Source of the DNA: Bacteroidota bacterium
GTDB taxonomy: Bacteria > Bacteroidota > Bacteroidia > JABDFU01
Length of the DNA: 32,382 nt
Direction: 5' to 3'
Assembly: GCA_013286655.1 (NCBI GenBank)
Contig: JABDFG010000028.1
Location: 1-32,382, forward strand
Under the pieces are notes generated by a model, which was not told where the DNA came from, ran no database searches, and worked only from the letters and a program-made list of their open reading frames with translations. The position numbers were made by a program, and so were the translations under genes. Of the stretch, positions 15,901 to 23,053 are shown piece by piece; the first letter of the stretch is position 1, and every line of letters starts with the position of its first letter.

Positions 15901-15919
15901 CATAGGTAAAACACCATGA
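15848..15919 (+). CDS. 23-residue MNQ leader peptide
   Basis: The short frame encodes MNQKQNNKLKNCKASGINIGKTP. It resembles the first 20 residues of the DUF932 frame (MNQ..NN..K.NC.AS.(V/I)N). It follows leader copy B directly, and its TGA overlaps the next ATG as ATGA. Conservation at the protein level in two contexts suggests that it is translated. It may be a leader peptide that sets translation of the following genes. Confidence 0.5.
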   Translation: MNQKQNNKLKNCKASGINIGKTP

Positions 15920-16089
15920 GCTTAGAACAAATTGATAAAGAAATGGTTTATGACCGCTATGAATTACAGCAGCTTTCAGTAAAACAACTCTGTCAGCTAC
16001 TTTCCATTACACTATACCAACTGAGAAACTTTGGTTTCTCAAAAGACAATCTAATAGAAATATTTTTAACCAATCAACCTGAACAATGA
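15916..16089 (+). CDS. Small hypothetical protein (57 residues), MSLE-type
   Basis: This short gene is coupled on both sides by ATGA overlaps: to the MNQ peptide upstream and to radC downstream. The product is acidic and probably helical. Its N-terminus, MSLEQIDKEMV, matches that of the 176-residue protein at 14299, as does its 5' DNA, but the rest differs and it is much shorter. I do not recognise a family. The double coupling is good evidence that it is a real gene. Confidence 0.6.
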   Translation: MSLEQIDKEMVYDRYELQQLSVKQLCQLLSITLYQLRNFGFSKDNLIEIFLTNQPEQ

Positions 16090-16583
16090 ATACGCTGCAA
16101 ACTGAAAATGAAAATTTTGCTTCCTGCACTAAGAAGATACAGGAAAATGCCTTACAGGAAATAGAAGTTACCTATCGTAACATAGTAAAAGCATCAAAAA
16201 GAGCGAAAATTATAACAAGTAAAGATGCCGAAATGGTACTAAGATCAATTTGGACTGACAACATAAACTTCTGTGAATCCTTTTACCTGATTTGTCTTAA
16301 TAGATCAAACCGGGTACTAGGCTATATAAAACTTTCGCAGGGTGGTCTGACAGGAACAGTCGTTGACGTTCGACACATTTTTGCAATCGCACTGAAAGCA
16401 AATTCCTGTTCAATAATCGTAGGGCACAATCATCCTTCTGAAAATCTTAAACCATCCGAGCAGGATATTCAGCTCACTAAAAAAATAAAAGAAGTTGGGA
16501 AGCTTTTGGAAATACCGCTTTTAGATCACATTATTTTAACCAATGAAAGTCATTTCTCCTTTGCCGATGAAGGCATTTTATAA
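16086..16583 (+). CDS. radC: RadC-like JAB domain protein
   Basis: This 165-residue protein has the RadC/JAB fold. The metal motif GHNHPSENLKPSEQD (His114, His116, Asp127) is complete, with an upstream glutamate (Glu64) in the usual place. It lacks the helix-hairpin-helix part of chromosomal RadC, as is common for RadC-like proteins of mobile elements. Such proteins are often listed as DNA repair or anti-restriction factors, but a biochemical role is not settled. It is coupled to the 57-residue gene and stops 11 bases before the next gene. Confidence 0.9.
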   Translation: MNTLQTENENFASCTKKIQENALQEIEVTYRNIVKASKRAKIITSKDAEMVLRSIWTDNINFCESFYLICLNRSNRVLGYIKLSQGGLTGTVVDVRHIFAIALKANSCSIIVGHNHPSENLKPSEQDIQLTKKIKEVGKLLEIPLLDHIILTNESHFSFADEGIL

Positions 16584-16594
16584 ATACAACCGCC

Positions 16595-16849
16595 ATGAAA
16601 AATAAAACCATCTATTATAAAGATAAGTTCGGACCTGTTTTCAATATTTCATTTTTTGACTATCAACTTTTTACTATTCAGAAAAATACTAATACTGGCA
16701 AAATTCTAAATTCAGGACAAATCCAGTTTTTACGATTTCCTTTTATTACTTCTGTTATATCTGCAAGAAGAAGAAGGGAAAAAGTAAAACTTGAAAACGT
16801 TATGTTTTATTACCATGTTAAACAACCTCAATTTAAACTGCCATTTTGA
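16595..16849 (+). CDS. Small hypothetical protein
   Basis: This 84-residue basic protein starts 11 bases after radC in the same direction, so it is probably in the same operon. It has many aromatic residues and an RRRREKVKLE segment and no obvious membrane helix or signal. I do not recognise it. It is convergent with the SEC-C gene, with 42 bases between the stops. Confidence 0.5.
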   Translation: MKNKTIYYKDKFGPVFNISFFDYQLFTIQKNTNTGKILNSGQIQFLRFPFITSVISARRRREKVKLENVMFYYHVKQPQFKLPF

Positions 16850-16891
16850 AAAATCAATCCCGAAAAAATACCAATCTGGTAAACGGATCAG

Positions 16892-17605
16892 TTATTTCTG
16901 GGAATTTCTTATCTGCTTCTTTATACTTAACATTTCCTTTTTAATACCATCTCGCAGTGATTTTCCATGACAATTATTATAGTTTTTGGGACTTCCACAA
17001 AAACAAGTTGTATTATACCTTCCACCATTTCTGATAAAAGTCAAGTATGATATTTTCAGGTCTTCGTATTGTTTTATCAACTGAAATATAAATTCTGGCA
17101 AATTCAACTGCTCATCATTAATTCTGTTCCCATAAGAATACAATTTTTCAACGCATTCGCAAATCAAAATAAAATCATCAACTACAACGTTCTCAGTAAT
17201 GTTTATTCTTACATTATCAATAGACTGACCTGTATATTTAGCCTTATTGTCAGGGACAAACATAATTGATTCAAAAGGAAACTCCCTTGGGCTAATATCT
17301 ATCAAATCGCCATTTTCTAATTCATAAACCGCATGATGCTCTGCTTCGCAAAGGATGTCTGTTTGAAAAATTGCCCATCCAAAATGTATGCTGCCACCTT
17401 CCAATTTTACTTTTTGTTCAACATCAATATAACAGTTGTGAATTTTAGCATACGGCTCAATTTTAACAGGAACTTGTTCCGGCTCATATTCCGAGCCTAT
17501 CTTAGCTAATATTTTATCAATAAATTCATTCGTTTCTATTGGGCTTATTATTAAAGCCGCCATTCCGTTGAAACTATTATCTATTGTTTTTTGATCTTCA
17601 CTCAT
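16892..17605 (-). CDS. SEC-C motif protein, third gene of the ATPase/HNH operon
   Basis: This 237-residue protein ends in a SEC-C zinc motif, CFCGSPKNYNNCH (Cys201, Cys203, Cys212, His213). Its central part carries GGSIHFGW, CEAEHHAV (residues 86-92) and DLIDISP (100-106). This resembles the G-W/EAE-HAV/D-I-(S/T)-P pattern that I recall from other SEC-C proteins, where conserved Glu and His suggest an enzyme-like pocket; that is from memory and unproved. The gene lies just downstream of the HNH nuclease: 62 bases after its present stop, but only four bases after the stop reached if the HNH frameshift is repaired. That spacing supports one operon. Confidence 0.75.
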   Translation of the reverse strand: MSEDQKTIDNSFNGMAALIISPIETNEFIDKILAKIGSEYEPEQVPVKIEPYAKIHNCYIDVEQKVKLEGGSIHFGWAIFQTDILCEAEHHAVYELENGDLIDISPREFPFESIMFVPDNKAKYTGQSIDNVRINITENVVVDDFILICECVEKLYSYGNRINDEQLNLPEFIFQLIKQYEDLKISYLTFIRNGGRYNTTCFCGSPKNYNNCHGKSLRDGIKKEMLSIKKQIRNSQK

Positions 17606-17667
17606 CCTTCTAAAATATTTTCATTGCTCCTTCATCTAACCATTTAGCAACTTTTGTCGATCGAATC

Positions 17668-18507
17668 TTATGTCCATCCTTTATCACAAAACCAGATATC
17701 ATTGCCAAGCATTTTATACATTACTGCTTTCCAAGAATTTGAATTTACTTTTGCTCGACTTTCCGCACTTTCCAATAAATGTAATCTAACTCCCTCTTTT
17801 CCTGAACGAGCATAAATTCTGTCTAATTGATCTTTTATTTGTACAATTTCAGAACCGGCATTTGAACTATATAATTTGTTTAACGAAAGCGAATCAAAAT
17901 GATATTTAACCCGATCTATAAGAATCGCGTTCCATTCGGCAGGAGGATTAATAAAATAATTTACTACGATCGGGGACGTTCGGATAAGATTTGCATCTAA
18001 CCATAAGTCCTTTTCAATATTGTCAAAATACGGGTGCAATGTTTCTTGTGCCGAATTTAAAGGGTATTTTGCACGTTTCAACTTATTGCAATCTGTACAG
18101 GAAGGAACCAAGTTTATTGGCACAATCGCAAGCCTTGGGTATAATGCTTTTGGCAAATGGTGGTCAAGTGTCGTGGCTATCCTTTGTGAACAAAGAGGAC
18201 AAATACCATGTGCCGGAGCAGCCAATAGCTTATCATAAAGCGAACGGCCTGGACTACCTTTTTTCGCCATTCTACTTTTATAAACTTTTTCTAATTCTTT
18301 CGCTTTGACATTTCCATTGACTATGATTTCCCGATTTATCGTATGAAGTTGTAGAGCAGAAACTTTATTTTCAAATTCCAAAGAAGCAGAAGTAATTAAC
18401 GGCTTACATGCACGCAGCTTATTTTGAAGTCTTATTTTTTTTATTCGGCTAATGCACGTTTCAAAAACGTCAGCTGGAACTTCCGTTGGTTTAGCTAAAC
18501 TTTTCAT
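17668..18507 (-). CDS. HNH nuclease of a Septu-like defence pair (PtuB-like)
   Basis: This 279-residue protein has a clear zinc-type HNH core: CPLC (Cys103, Cys106), DHHLPK (Asp115, His116, His117), Asn132 and CTDCN (Cys137, Cys140, Asn141). The N-terminal 90 residues are helical and basic. The ATG overlaps the ATPase stop as ATGA. HNH proteins of this form next to ABC-type ATPases are the layout of Septu (PtuAB), where the nuclease degrades nucleic acid on infection. Near the end, removing one base of the run 17688-17691 would give a different, longer tail (VIKDGHKIRSTKVAKWLDEG...) to 17610, so the C-terminus may be frameshifted. Confidence 0.85.
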   Translation of the reverse strand: MKSLAKPTEVPADVFETCISRIKKIRLQNKLRACKPLITSASLEFENKVSALQLHTINREIIVNGNVKAKELEKVYKSRMAKKGSPGRSLYDKLLAAPAHGICPLCSQRIATTLDHHLPKALYPRLAIVPINLVPSCTDCNKLKRAKYPLNSAQETLHPYFDNIEKDLWLDANLIRTSPIVVNYFINPPAEWNAILIDRVKYHFDSLSLNKLYSSNAGSEIVQIKDQLDRIYARSGKEGVRLHLLESAESRAKVNSNSWKAVMYKMLGNDIWFCDKGWT

Positions 18508-20051
18508 ATACTTTCTTCAAAGCCATTCCTTTCAACTGAAAGTGCTCGTAATATTGATTTGGCTTCCATACCAAGTTGTCCATTGAAATGATTTAAAGCA
18601 GAATTATAATTATTCTCTTTCTCAATAGCATCATTTAATAATTTATGAAATCCAGAATTTGTAACCTCAAGACCAAACACCTCTCTAGTTAATGCGCCTA
18701 CATTTTCACCGAAAGATTCCGATTCAAGTCTTTCTACAATAGCTTCGGCGCCATTCCTTCTTAAAGTCAATACACAACTTTTGGGCACTTCTTGCAGGAT
18801 TACAGGCGAATGTGTCGCAATTATAGCCACGCCATTTTTATGAATCATTAAATCCGAAATAGCCCTGATTAAGGCTGACAATAATGGTGGATGGAGATGA
18901 GCTTCTGGTTCATCCATTAAAACTAAACTACGCTCTTCCAATTTTTCTACCAATTTAGAAACTGTAAGTAGAACAATTTTATGACCTGAACTAAGTTTCA
19001 GAAATAAAGGTGTAGCTCTATTTATAAAAGTCGAGTGTTCAATGATGTCAATGGCAGAGGAAATAGCCGCATCTTTAAACATAGGATCTGATTCAAGCAT
19101 CTCAATAGCTCTTTTCCATAAAATACTCTTTGAACCAACCTTGCAGGCCCAAACACTTTCGACACATTCTTCATTTAACATAGTTCGACTTTTCGGACCC
19201 AATTCATTATCTGGATCCATTTTAGGTCGTTTTAAACCTATATATGAGTAATGGATACCAGAAGTTTTATCTTCTTGCTCTTTTATTGGTTCAGTTTCAT
19301 CAAAGGCACTAAAAGAAACAGAAATTACATTGGAAAATAGATTTTGTTCTGGTGAAATTGCTTCAGACTTAAACACACCGCAGTTTAATTCTGTTTGTCC
19401 ATTGTTAACTAACGTTTTGATCATATTATTCAATAAACGAGTTTTGCCTACTCCATTCCTTCCAATTAATACATGAACGTTAGTCGGCGGTGATGATTCA
19501 GGAACAACTTTAAATGACAGTTCCATTGACGTAGCAAAACTTTCGGTATTCTTTGGGGCTACAAAGTTAAATTCATAGCTTGATAAACGTGCACCTCCAA
19601 TGGTTAATCTTCTGAACTGGCCTGTAATGGACGTTTGACTAACACTTCTCAAAAGTGAAATTTTCGTCACTTCCTCATTTATTGCTCTTCGATAAAGCTT
19701 TTCATTTTTTGCAATATCATTTAAAGCATCCAATATTTTGTCCCTTATTTCCGCTCCAATTTTATTAAGATTGTCATAATAACTATCGTCTTGGCCTAAG
19801 GAAAAGAATTTCTCATCGAGTTTATCAAACGAATCGTTAACACCAAGCAATCGCGCTTTTTTTTGTTTTTCTTGTCCAAAATAGCCAATTTTTACTGACC
19901 CTATTTCCAATTTTTGACCCTGTTCATTAACATATGTTAAATAAAACAAAGTATAAAAAGAATAATCATTCCAATCATCAATAGTTAAAAATATTTCTGA
20001 TCGAGATCTATCTGATGGCTTTTCACGAAAGCCTAAAATTGTAATAAACAT
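18504..20051 (-). CDS. ABC/AAA ATPase of a Septu-like defence pair (PtuA-like)
   Basis: This 515-residue protein has an SMC/OLD-like ATPase domain. The Walker A motif GRNGVGKT is near residue 197, the ABC signature LSSGHK near 352, Walker B LVLMDEPEAHLHP near 372, and the switch histidine ATHSP near 412. The first 180 residues are a separate beta-rich domain. In Septu the ATPase (PtuA) binds the HNH nuclease and controls it. A candidate -7 element (20083-20090) lies 32 bases upstream of the ATG. It is the first gene of the operon with the HNH and SEC-C genes. No TOPRIM domain of the OLD type is visible. Confidence 0.9.
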   Translation of the reverse strand: MFITILGFREKPSDRSRSEIFLTIDDWNDYSFYTLFYLTYVNEQGQKLEIGSVKIGYFGQEKQKKARLLGVNDSFDKLDEKFFSLGQDDSYYDNLNKIGAEIRDKILDALNDIAKNEKLYRRAINEEVTKISLLRSVSQTSITGQFRRLTIGGARLSSYEFNFVAPKNTESFATSMELSFKVVPESSPPTNVHVLIGRNGVGKTRLLNNMIKTLVNNGQTELNCGVFKSEAISPEQNLFSNVISVSFSAFDETEPIKEQEDKTSGIHYSYIGLKRPKMDPDNELGPKSRTMLNEECVESVWACKVGSKSILWKRAIEMLESDPMFKDAAISSAIDIIEHSTFINRATPLFLKLSSGHKIVLLTVSKLVEKLEERSLVLMDEPEAHLHPPLLSALIRAISDLMIHKNGVAIIATHSPVILQEVPKSCVLTLRRNGAEAIVERLESESFGENVGALTREVFGLEVTNSGFHKLLNDAIEKENNYNSALNHFNGQLGMEAKSILRALSVERNGFEESI

Positions 20052-20366
20052 ATTGACCGTTTTATTTACTTACAAATGATACCAAATGTACTAATTTGCG
20101 AATAGCGATATAATGTTAATTCGTATTAAACCTATCTCAAAATTTTCTAAACAAAACATTTCTTCCAACCGTAAGTAGCTGACAGAATAGAATGAAATAC
20201 TTACATACTTGTAAATATTGATTAGAAAAAAATCTTTGCTTACTTAAGGAAAACACGGCAAGTACAAATAATCCAAGAACCCACAATATGATTCCAGCCG
20301 GTCATTCTTCCTTGAAAAATAGAAGTGCGACCATTTCAAAATAACAACAATTCAGAAAAAAATAGA
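20052..20366. other. Intergenic region upstream of the ATPase operon
   Basis: These 315 bases are AT-rich. I see no gene, repeat or strong hairpin. The minus-strand promoter candidate at 20083-20090 is the only signal I can support. Confidence 0.5.
20083..20090 (-). promoter_or_regulatory. Candidate -7 element for the ATPase/HNH/SEC-C operon
   Basis: On the minus strand the bases read TACATTTG, a perfect match to the Bacteroidetes -7 consensus TAnnTTTG, 32 bases before the ATPase start codon. I find no clear TTG at the expected -33 position. Confidence 0.4.
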
Positions 20367-20897
20367 TTATAATGAAGTCTTTACCAAACAATCATTAACG
20401 GACTTCAACTCCATCAATATGTCGCCAATTTCAATCAAACCAAAATTTTTAAATTCAGGACTTTCTTGCAAAACATTTAACGAAAAGGCAAATGCCACAC
20501 AATCACTATTGTTCAGGATGTAGTCCAATGCTGTATTTCCCAGATCTTCTTTATTTTCGCCTCCCAAGTAAGTCACAAATTGAGCATTTTTATTATAATT
20601 TTCAATTAACTTTTCCGCAGTTAACACATTTGCCTCGTCCCCGCCATTGTAAAGCCATATCGTTGCCAGGATTTTCTTTGTCACCTCCAATTGAGTTGGG
20701 GTAAAATTCGTACTTCCATTGAATCCCAAATAAATTTCAAGGAGCAGTGGATTGGATTTTTCCATATCAGTGGAAAGTCCTTCCCATTCATTGATTGTTA
20801 GCGCATTGATTTTTTCGTAGATGGCTTTGATATTTTGCAGACCATCCGACATTTTCTTGGTTATTCGCAAATTTTCGTCCAATGCCTTAGTTTTCAA
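20367..20897 (-). CDS. Hypothetical protein
   Basis: This 176-residue acidic, probably all-helical soluble protein has segments such as EIYLGFNGSTNF and ATIWLYNGGDEANVL and no recognised motif. It lies upstream of the ATPase operon in the same direction but is separated from it by 315 bases, so it is probably a separate unit. A second start (MSDGLQNIK, residue 16) is possible. Confidence 0.6.
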   Translation of the reverse strand: MKTKALDENLRITKKMSDGLQNIKAIYEKINALTINEWEGLSTDMEKSNPLLLEIYLGFNGSTNFTPTQLEVTKKILATIWLYNGGDEANVLTAEKLIENYNKNAQFVTYLGGENKEDLGNTALDYILNNSDCVAFAFSLNVLQESPEFKNFGLIEIGDILMELKSVNDCLVKTSL

Positions 20898-20999
20898 CTA
20901 TTTTCGTTGAACTTTAGCCGAAAATACTCATACATAGATTGTGCCAATCCGTTTATAGTATATTTTAAAGCAACTCACTATCCTAAAATAAATTAAACA

Positions 21000-21392
21000 T
21001 TACTCCGCTTCTTTATCATCTTCACTTTCATCTTCCGGATCATTTGCCTCATAAAACTCTTCTGACGGTTTTCTCTCCGCAATAAATTCCAATGCTTCTA
21101 CGAATACTTCTTTGCTCATTTCAGGATGTTGCGTTTCAAAGACTTCTTTCAGGAGCGATGTTTCCGGCTCTGTTCTCAATTTTGGTCTTGGATTTAAACG
21201 GGGTCTTGGATTTTTGAGGACACTCTTTTGGGTGACGACTTTGGCTTTCTTCGCAATAGTTTTTTTAACAGGCTTAGACTTGACTTTTGGAGCAGTTGCC
21301 CTTTTCACAGTTTTCTTCTTTGTCTTAATGGATACGGTTTTCTTTACAACTTTCTTAACGGCTTTTTTGGTTAACTTTTTCTTTGGTCTCAT
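21000..21392 (-). CDS. Histone H1-like lysine-rich protein
   Basis: The first 70 residues of this 130-residue protein are low complexity, with repeated KK(A/T)VKK-type units, as in histone H1-like and HctB-like bacterial proteins. The C-terminal 50 residues are acidic, ending DEDESEDDKEAE-like. I infer that it binds DNA through the basic half. A similar gene lies at 25355-25819. The start is 11 bases after the stop of the small membrane protein at 21404, in the same direction, so the two may be co-transcribed. Confidence 0.75.
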   Translation of the reverse strand: MRPKKKLTKKAVKKVVKKTVSIKTKKKTVKRATAPKVKSKPVKKTIAKKAKVVTQKSVLKNPRPRLNPRPKLRTEPETSLLKEVFETQHPEMSKEVFVEALEFIAERKPSEEFYEANDPEDESEDDKEAE

Positions 21393-21403
21393 GAGCCAGA
21401 ATT

Positions 21404-21622
21404 TTAGTTTGAATTATATGCGTCATAAACATTCCACGCCCAAAACAGGAACGGAATAATAAAAGTCCACCAAAGAAAAAATCCAATTACTCCTCCGACA
21501 ACCCAAATCATAAGCGCTTTAAAAATTTGTCCTTTTATTAGTTGGCCAAGACCAGGCAGGAAAAAGGATATTAAAGCAGGAATACCGTGTTTTTGCATTT
21601 CTGTGTTGGCATTTATCGACAT
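21404..21622 (-). CDS. Small two-helix membrane protein (TM2-like)
   Basis: This 72-residue protein has a PALISFFLPGLGQLIKG start and a second hydrophobic helix (residues 35-65) ending in WNVYDAY. This layout is common among small TM2-like proteins of unknown function. A minus-strand TAGTTTTG (21630-21637) lies only seven bases before the 21622 ATG. A start at the second methionine (21598, MQKHGIPAL) would leave a normal untranslated leader and may be the true one. Confidence 0.7.
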   Translation of the reverse strand: MSINANTEMQKHGIPALISFFLPGLGQLIKGQIFKALMIWVVGGVIGFFLWWTFIIPFLFWAWNVYDAYNSN

Positions 21623-21846
21623 GTCATAGCAAAACTAAAACAATTTCGGATTGATTTGGGAACAATATAATATCATTAAAAGACGCAAGCATTGGAATAG
21701 AATACTTAAAAGTAAATTGAATGGATTTAAAAACACTTACAAATTTGTACTTTTTTTACTTTCTTAGTATAACCGGACTTTCTACAACATAGTTCTGAAA
21801 CTTTAATTAAAATCATTCAATTAATTTAATTGACAAACGAATTATG

Positions 21847-21999
21847 TCACTTTGGCAGAAAGGTAAGGCTCTTCGTTTGCTGCTCCAAAAATTCAATTGT
21901 ATCCAATACATGATTTTTCAGGGTTGCATTTTTGTGAATTAGTTTATCAAAATTCTGTCGGCATTCCTGTCCCTGAATATTGAATCAAGTCCCTGCCAT
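21847..21999 (-). pseudogene. Possible decayed small gene with an in-frame stop
   Basis: From the ATG at 21999 the frame reads MAGT, a TGA stop, then 45 residues beginning FNIQGQECRQNFDKLIHKN and ending at 21847. The second part looks like a helical protein segment, and the TGA could be a mutated Trp codon. The frame is short, so chance is possible. Confidence 0.25.
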
Positions 22000-22352
22000 T
22001 TTAAAAAATATACTCGTTTTATTTTGCCTAATAAAAATGACTTTTTTTTCCTGAAAAAAAATATTTCAATCAGGCAAAAAAGATCATTAATTCATACCTT
22101 AAATTTCATCAAAAATTACGTGAAAAATTACAGAAACGTATTGAAGTTTAAAGAAGAGTATGCCCCGGCATCCTTGTTCAAAACCAGGCTGAAAAAACCG
22201 GAGAACGGATTAAAATAAAAGGGGAAAGGAAAAAGCAGAACTGCACTAAGTGTCGTGTAAACAGACTTTAACCGGGCGGGAATAAAATGCTGTCAGCTCT
22301 CAATTAAAAAAGGTCAAGGCCGGCCTCTTTTTGATTTTCATGATGCGAACAA

Positions 22353-22517
22353 GCGGGAACAGGATTTTCCTGTTACCCCGCGTAATTGTTTATCGTAAGG
22401 AATTTTAAATCAGCAGTCTACGTTTGTGTTAGGTTGTGTTTTTTTGAAAACGTGCTACATTACTGTATTTAACGTATTGATAGTTAAGCTTGTTTTACAC
22501 AAGGGCTAACACAGAAA
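22353..22517. other. Candidate oriT region upstream of mobA
   Basis: The region just before mobA holds the hairpin GCGGG-AACAGG-attt-CCTGTT-CCCGC (22353-22381, two-base bulge), an inverted pair TGTGTTAG (22425-22432) and CTAACACA (22506-22513), and a small CTTGT-TTTAC-ACAAG hairpin (22489-22503). In Bacteroidetes elements oriT commonly sits next to the mob genes. The nic site itself cannot be recognised. Confidence 0.4.
22419..22426 (+). promoter_or_regulatory. Candidate -7 element for mobAB
   Basis: TACGTTTG matches TAnnTTTG exactly and lies 91 bases upstream of the mobA ATG. It overlaps the inverted-repeat region, so relaxosome proteins binding there could repress mob transcription. No clear -33 TTG is visible. 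Confidence 0.35.
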
Positions 22518-23011
22518 TGAAAACTATCGGTATCGACGATCTTACCCACAAAGAGCTGAAAAACCTTTGTAAAGCACATAAGAAAACTATTGTAGAGTTC
22601 CTCCGGTACGGGGTGGTTTATTTTAAAAAGACGGGAATAGACCCCGAACACTCCATAGATGAAAGTCCCCAAAAGGCAATCAAAGAATTAACCCGCAGAG
22701 TAGATCAGATTATAGGGGTTATCAAAGCCCAGGAACAGGATAAAATGAACCCACTTTTAGAGCAGTTAATGATGCTTGTTCGCCGCTCCGAAATCCTGCT
22801 CAACGATGCCCCGAAAGAAAGCACTTTTAAGGCTGTTTTAAGCCGTACAGAGGAAATGATAGATGCAGACCAAAAACATCACCTGGAGCAGTTAGAAACG
22901 CAGCACAAGTATTATAAGGAGCAACTGGACACCCAGCAACAGACCAATGCCAATACCATTAAAAAGCTGGGAGAGGTATTAGCCAGACTGGACAAAATGG
23001 CAGAAACTTAA
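22517..23011 (+). CDS. mobA: Mobilization protein MobA (BfmA/BtgA family)
   Basis: I choose the ATG at 22517 (MKTIGIDDLTHKELKNLCK); the frame is open from a TTG at 22490 but that is less likely. The 164-residue product has an N-terminal ribbon-helix-helix-like DNA-binding part (residues 1-40) and a long C-terminal coiled coil rich in Gln and His (LETQHKYYKEQLDTQQQ). This is the form of BfmA/BtgA relaxosome accessory proteins, which bind oriT and help the relaxase. It precedes mobB by 42 bases. Confidence 0.8.
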   Translation: MKTIGIDDLTHKELKNLCKAHKKTIVEFLRYGVVYFKKTGIDPEHSIDESPQKAIKELTRRVDQIIGVIKAQEQDKMNPLLEQLMMLVRRSEILLNDAPKESTFKAVLSRTEEMIDADQKHHLEQLETQHKYYKEQLDTQQQTNANTIKKLGEVLARLDKMAET

Positions 23012-23053
23012 AAGGTCTGCGTACCAGATAAAAAACTACGGATCAGGTAAAAG

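Larger units (their letters stand above)
21623..22516. other. Long intergenic region upstream of mobA
   Basis: These 894 bases hold no strong gene. I see a possible decayed small frame at 21847-21999, an inverted repeat TTTTGCCT/AGGCAAAA at 22022-22079, a GTCAAGGCC-GGCC segment at 22313-22325 reminiscent of the duplicated leader, a strong hairpin at 22353-22381 and a promoter candidate at 22419-22426. Confidence 0.6.

Noticed and set aside
22024-22218. 64-codon open frame on the plus strand
   Set aside because: It begins with TTG in a T- and A-rich stretch, has no coupling or recognised motif, and lies over an inverted repeat.
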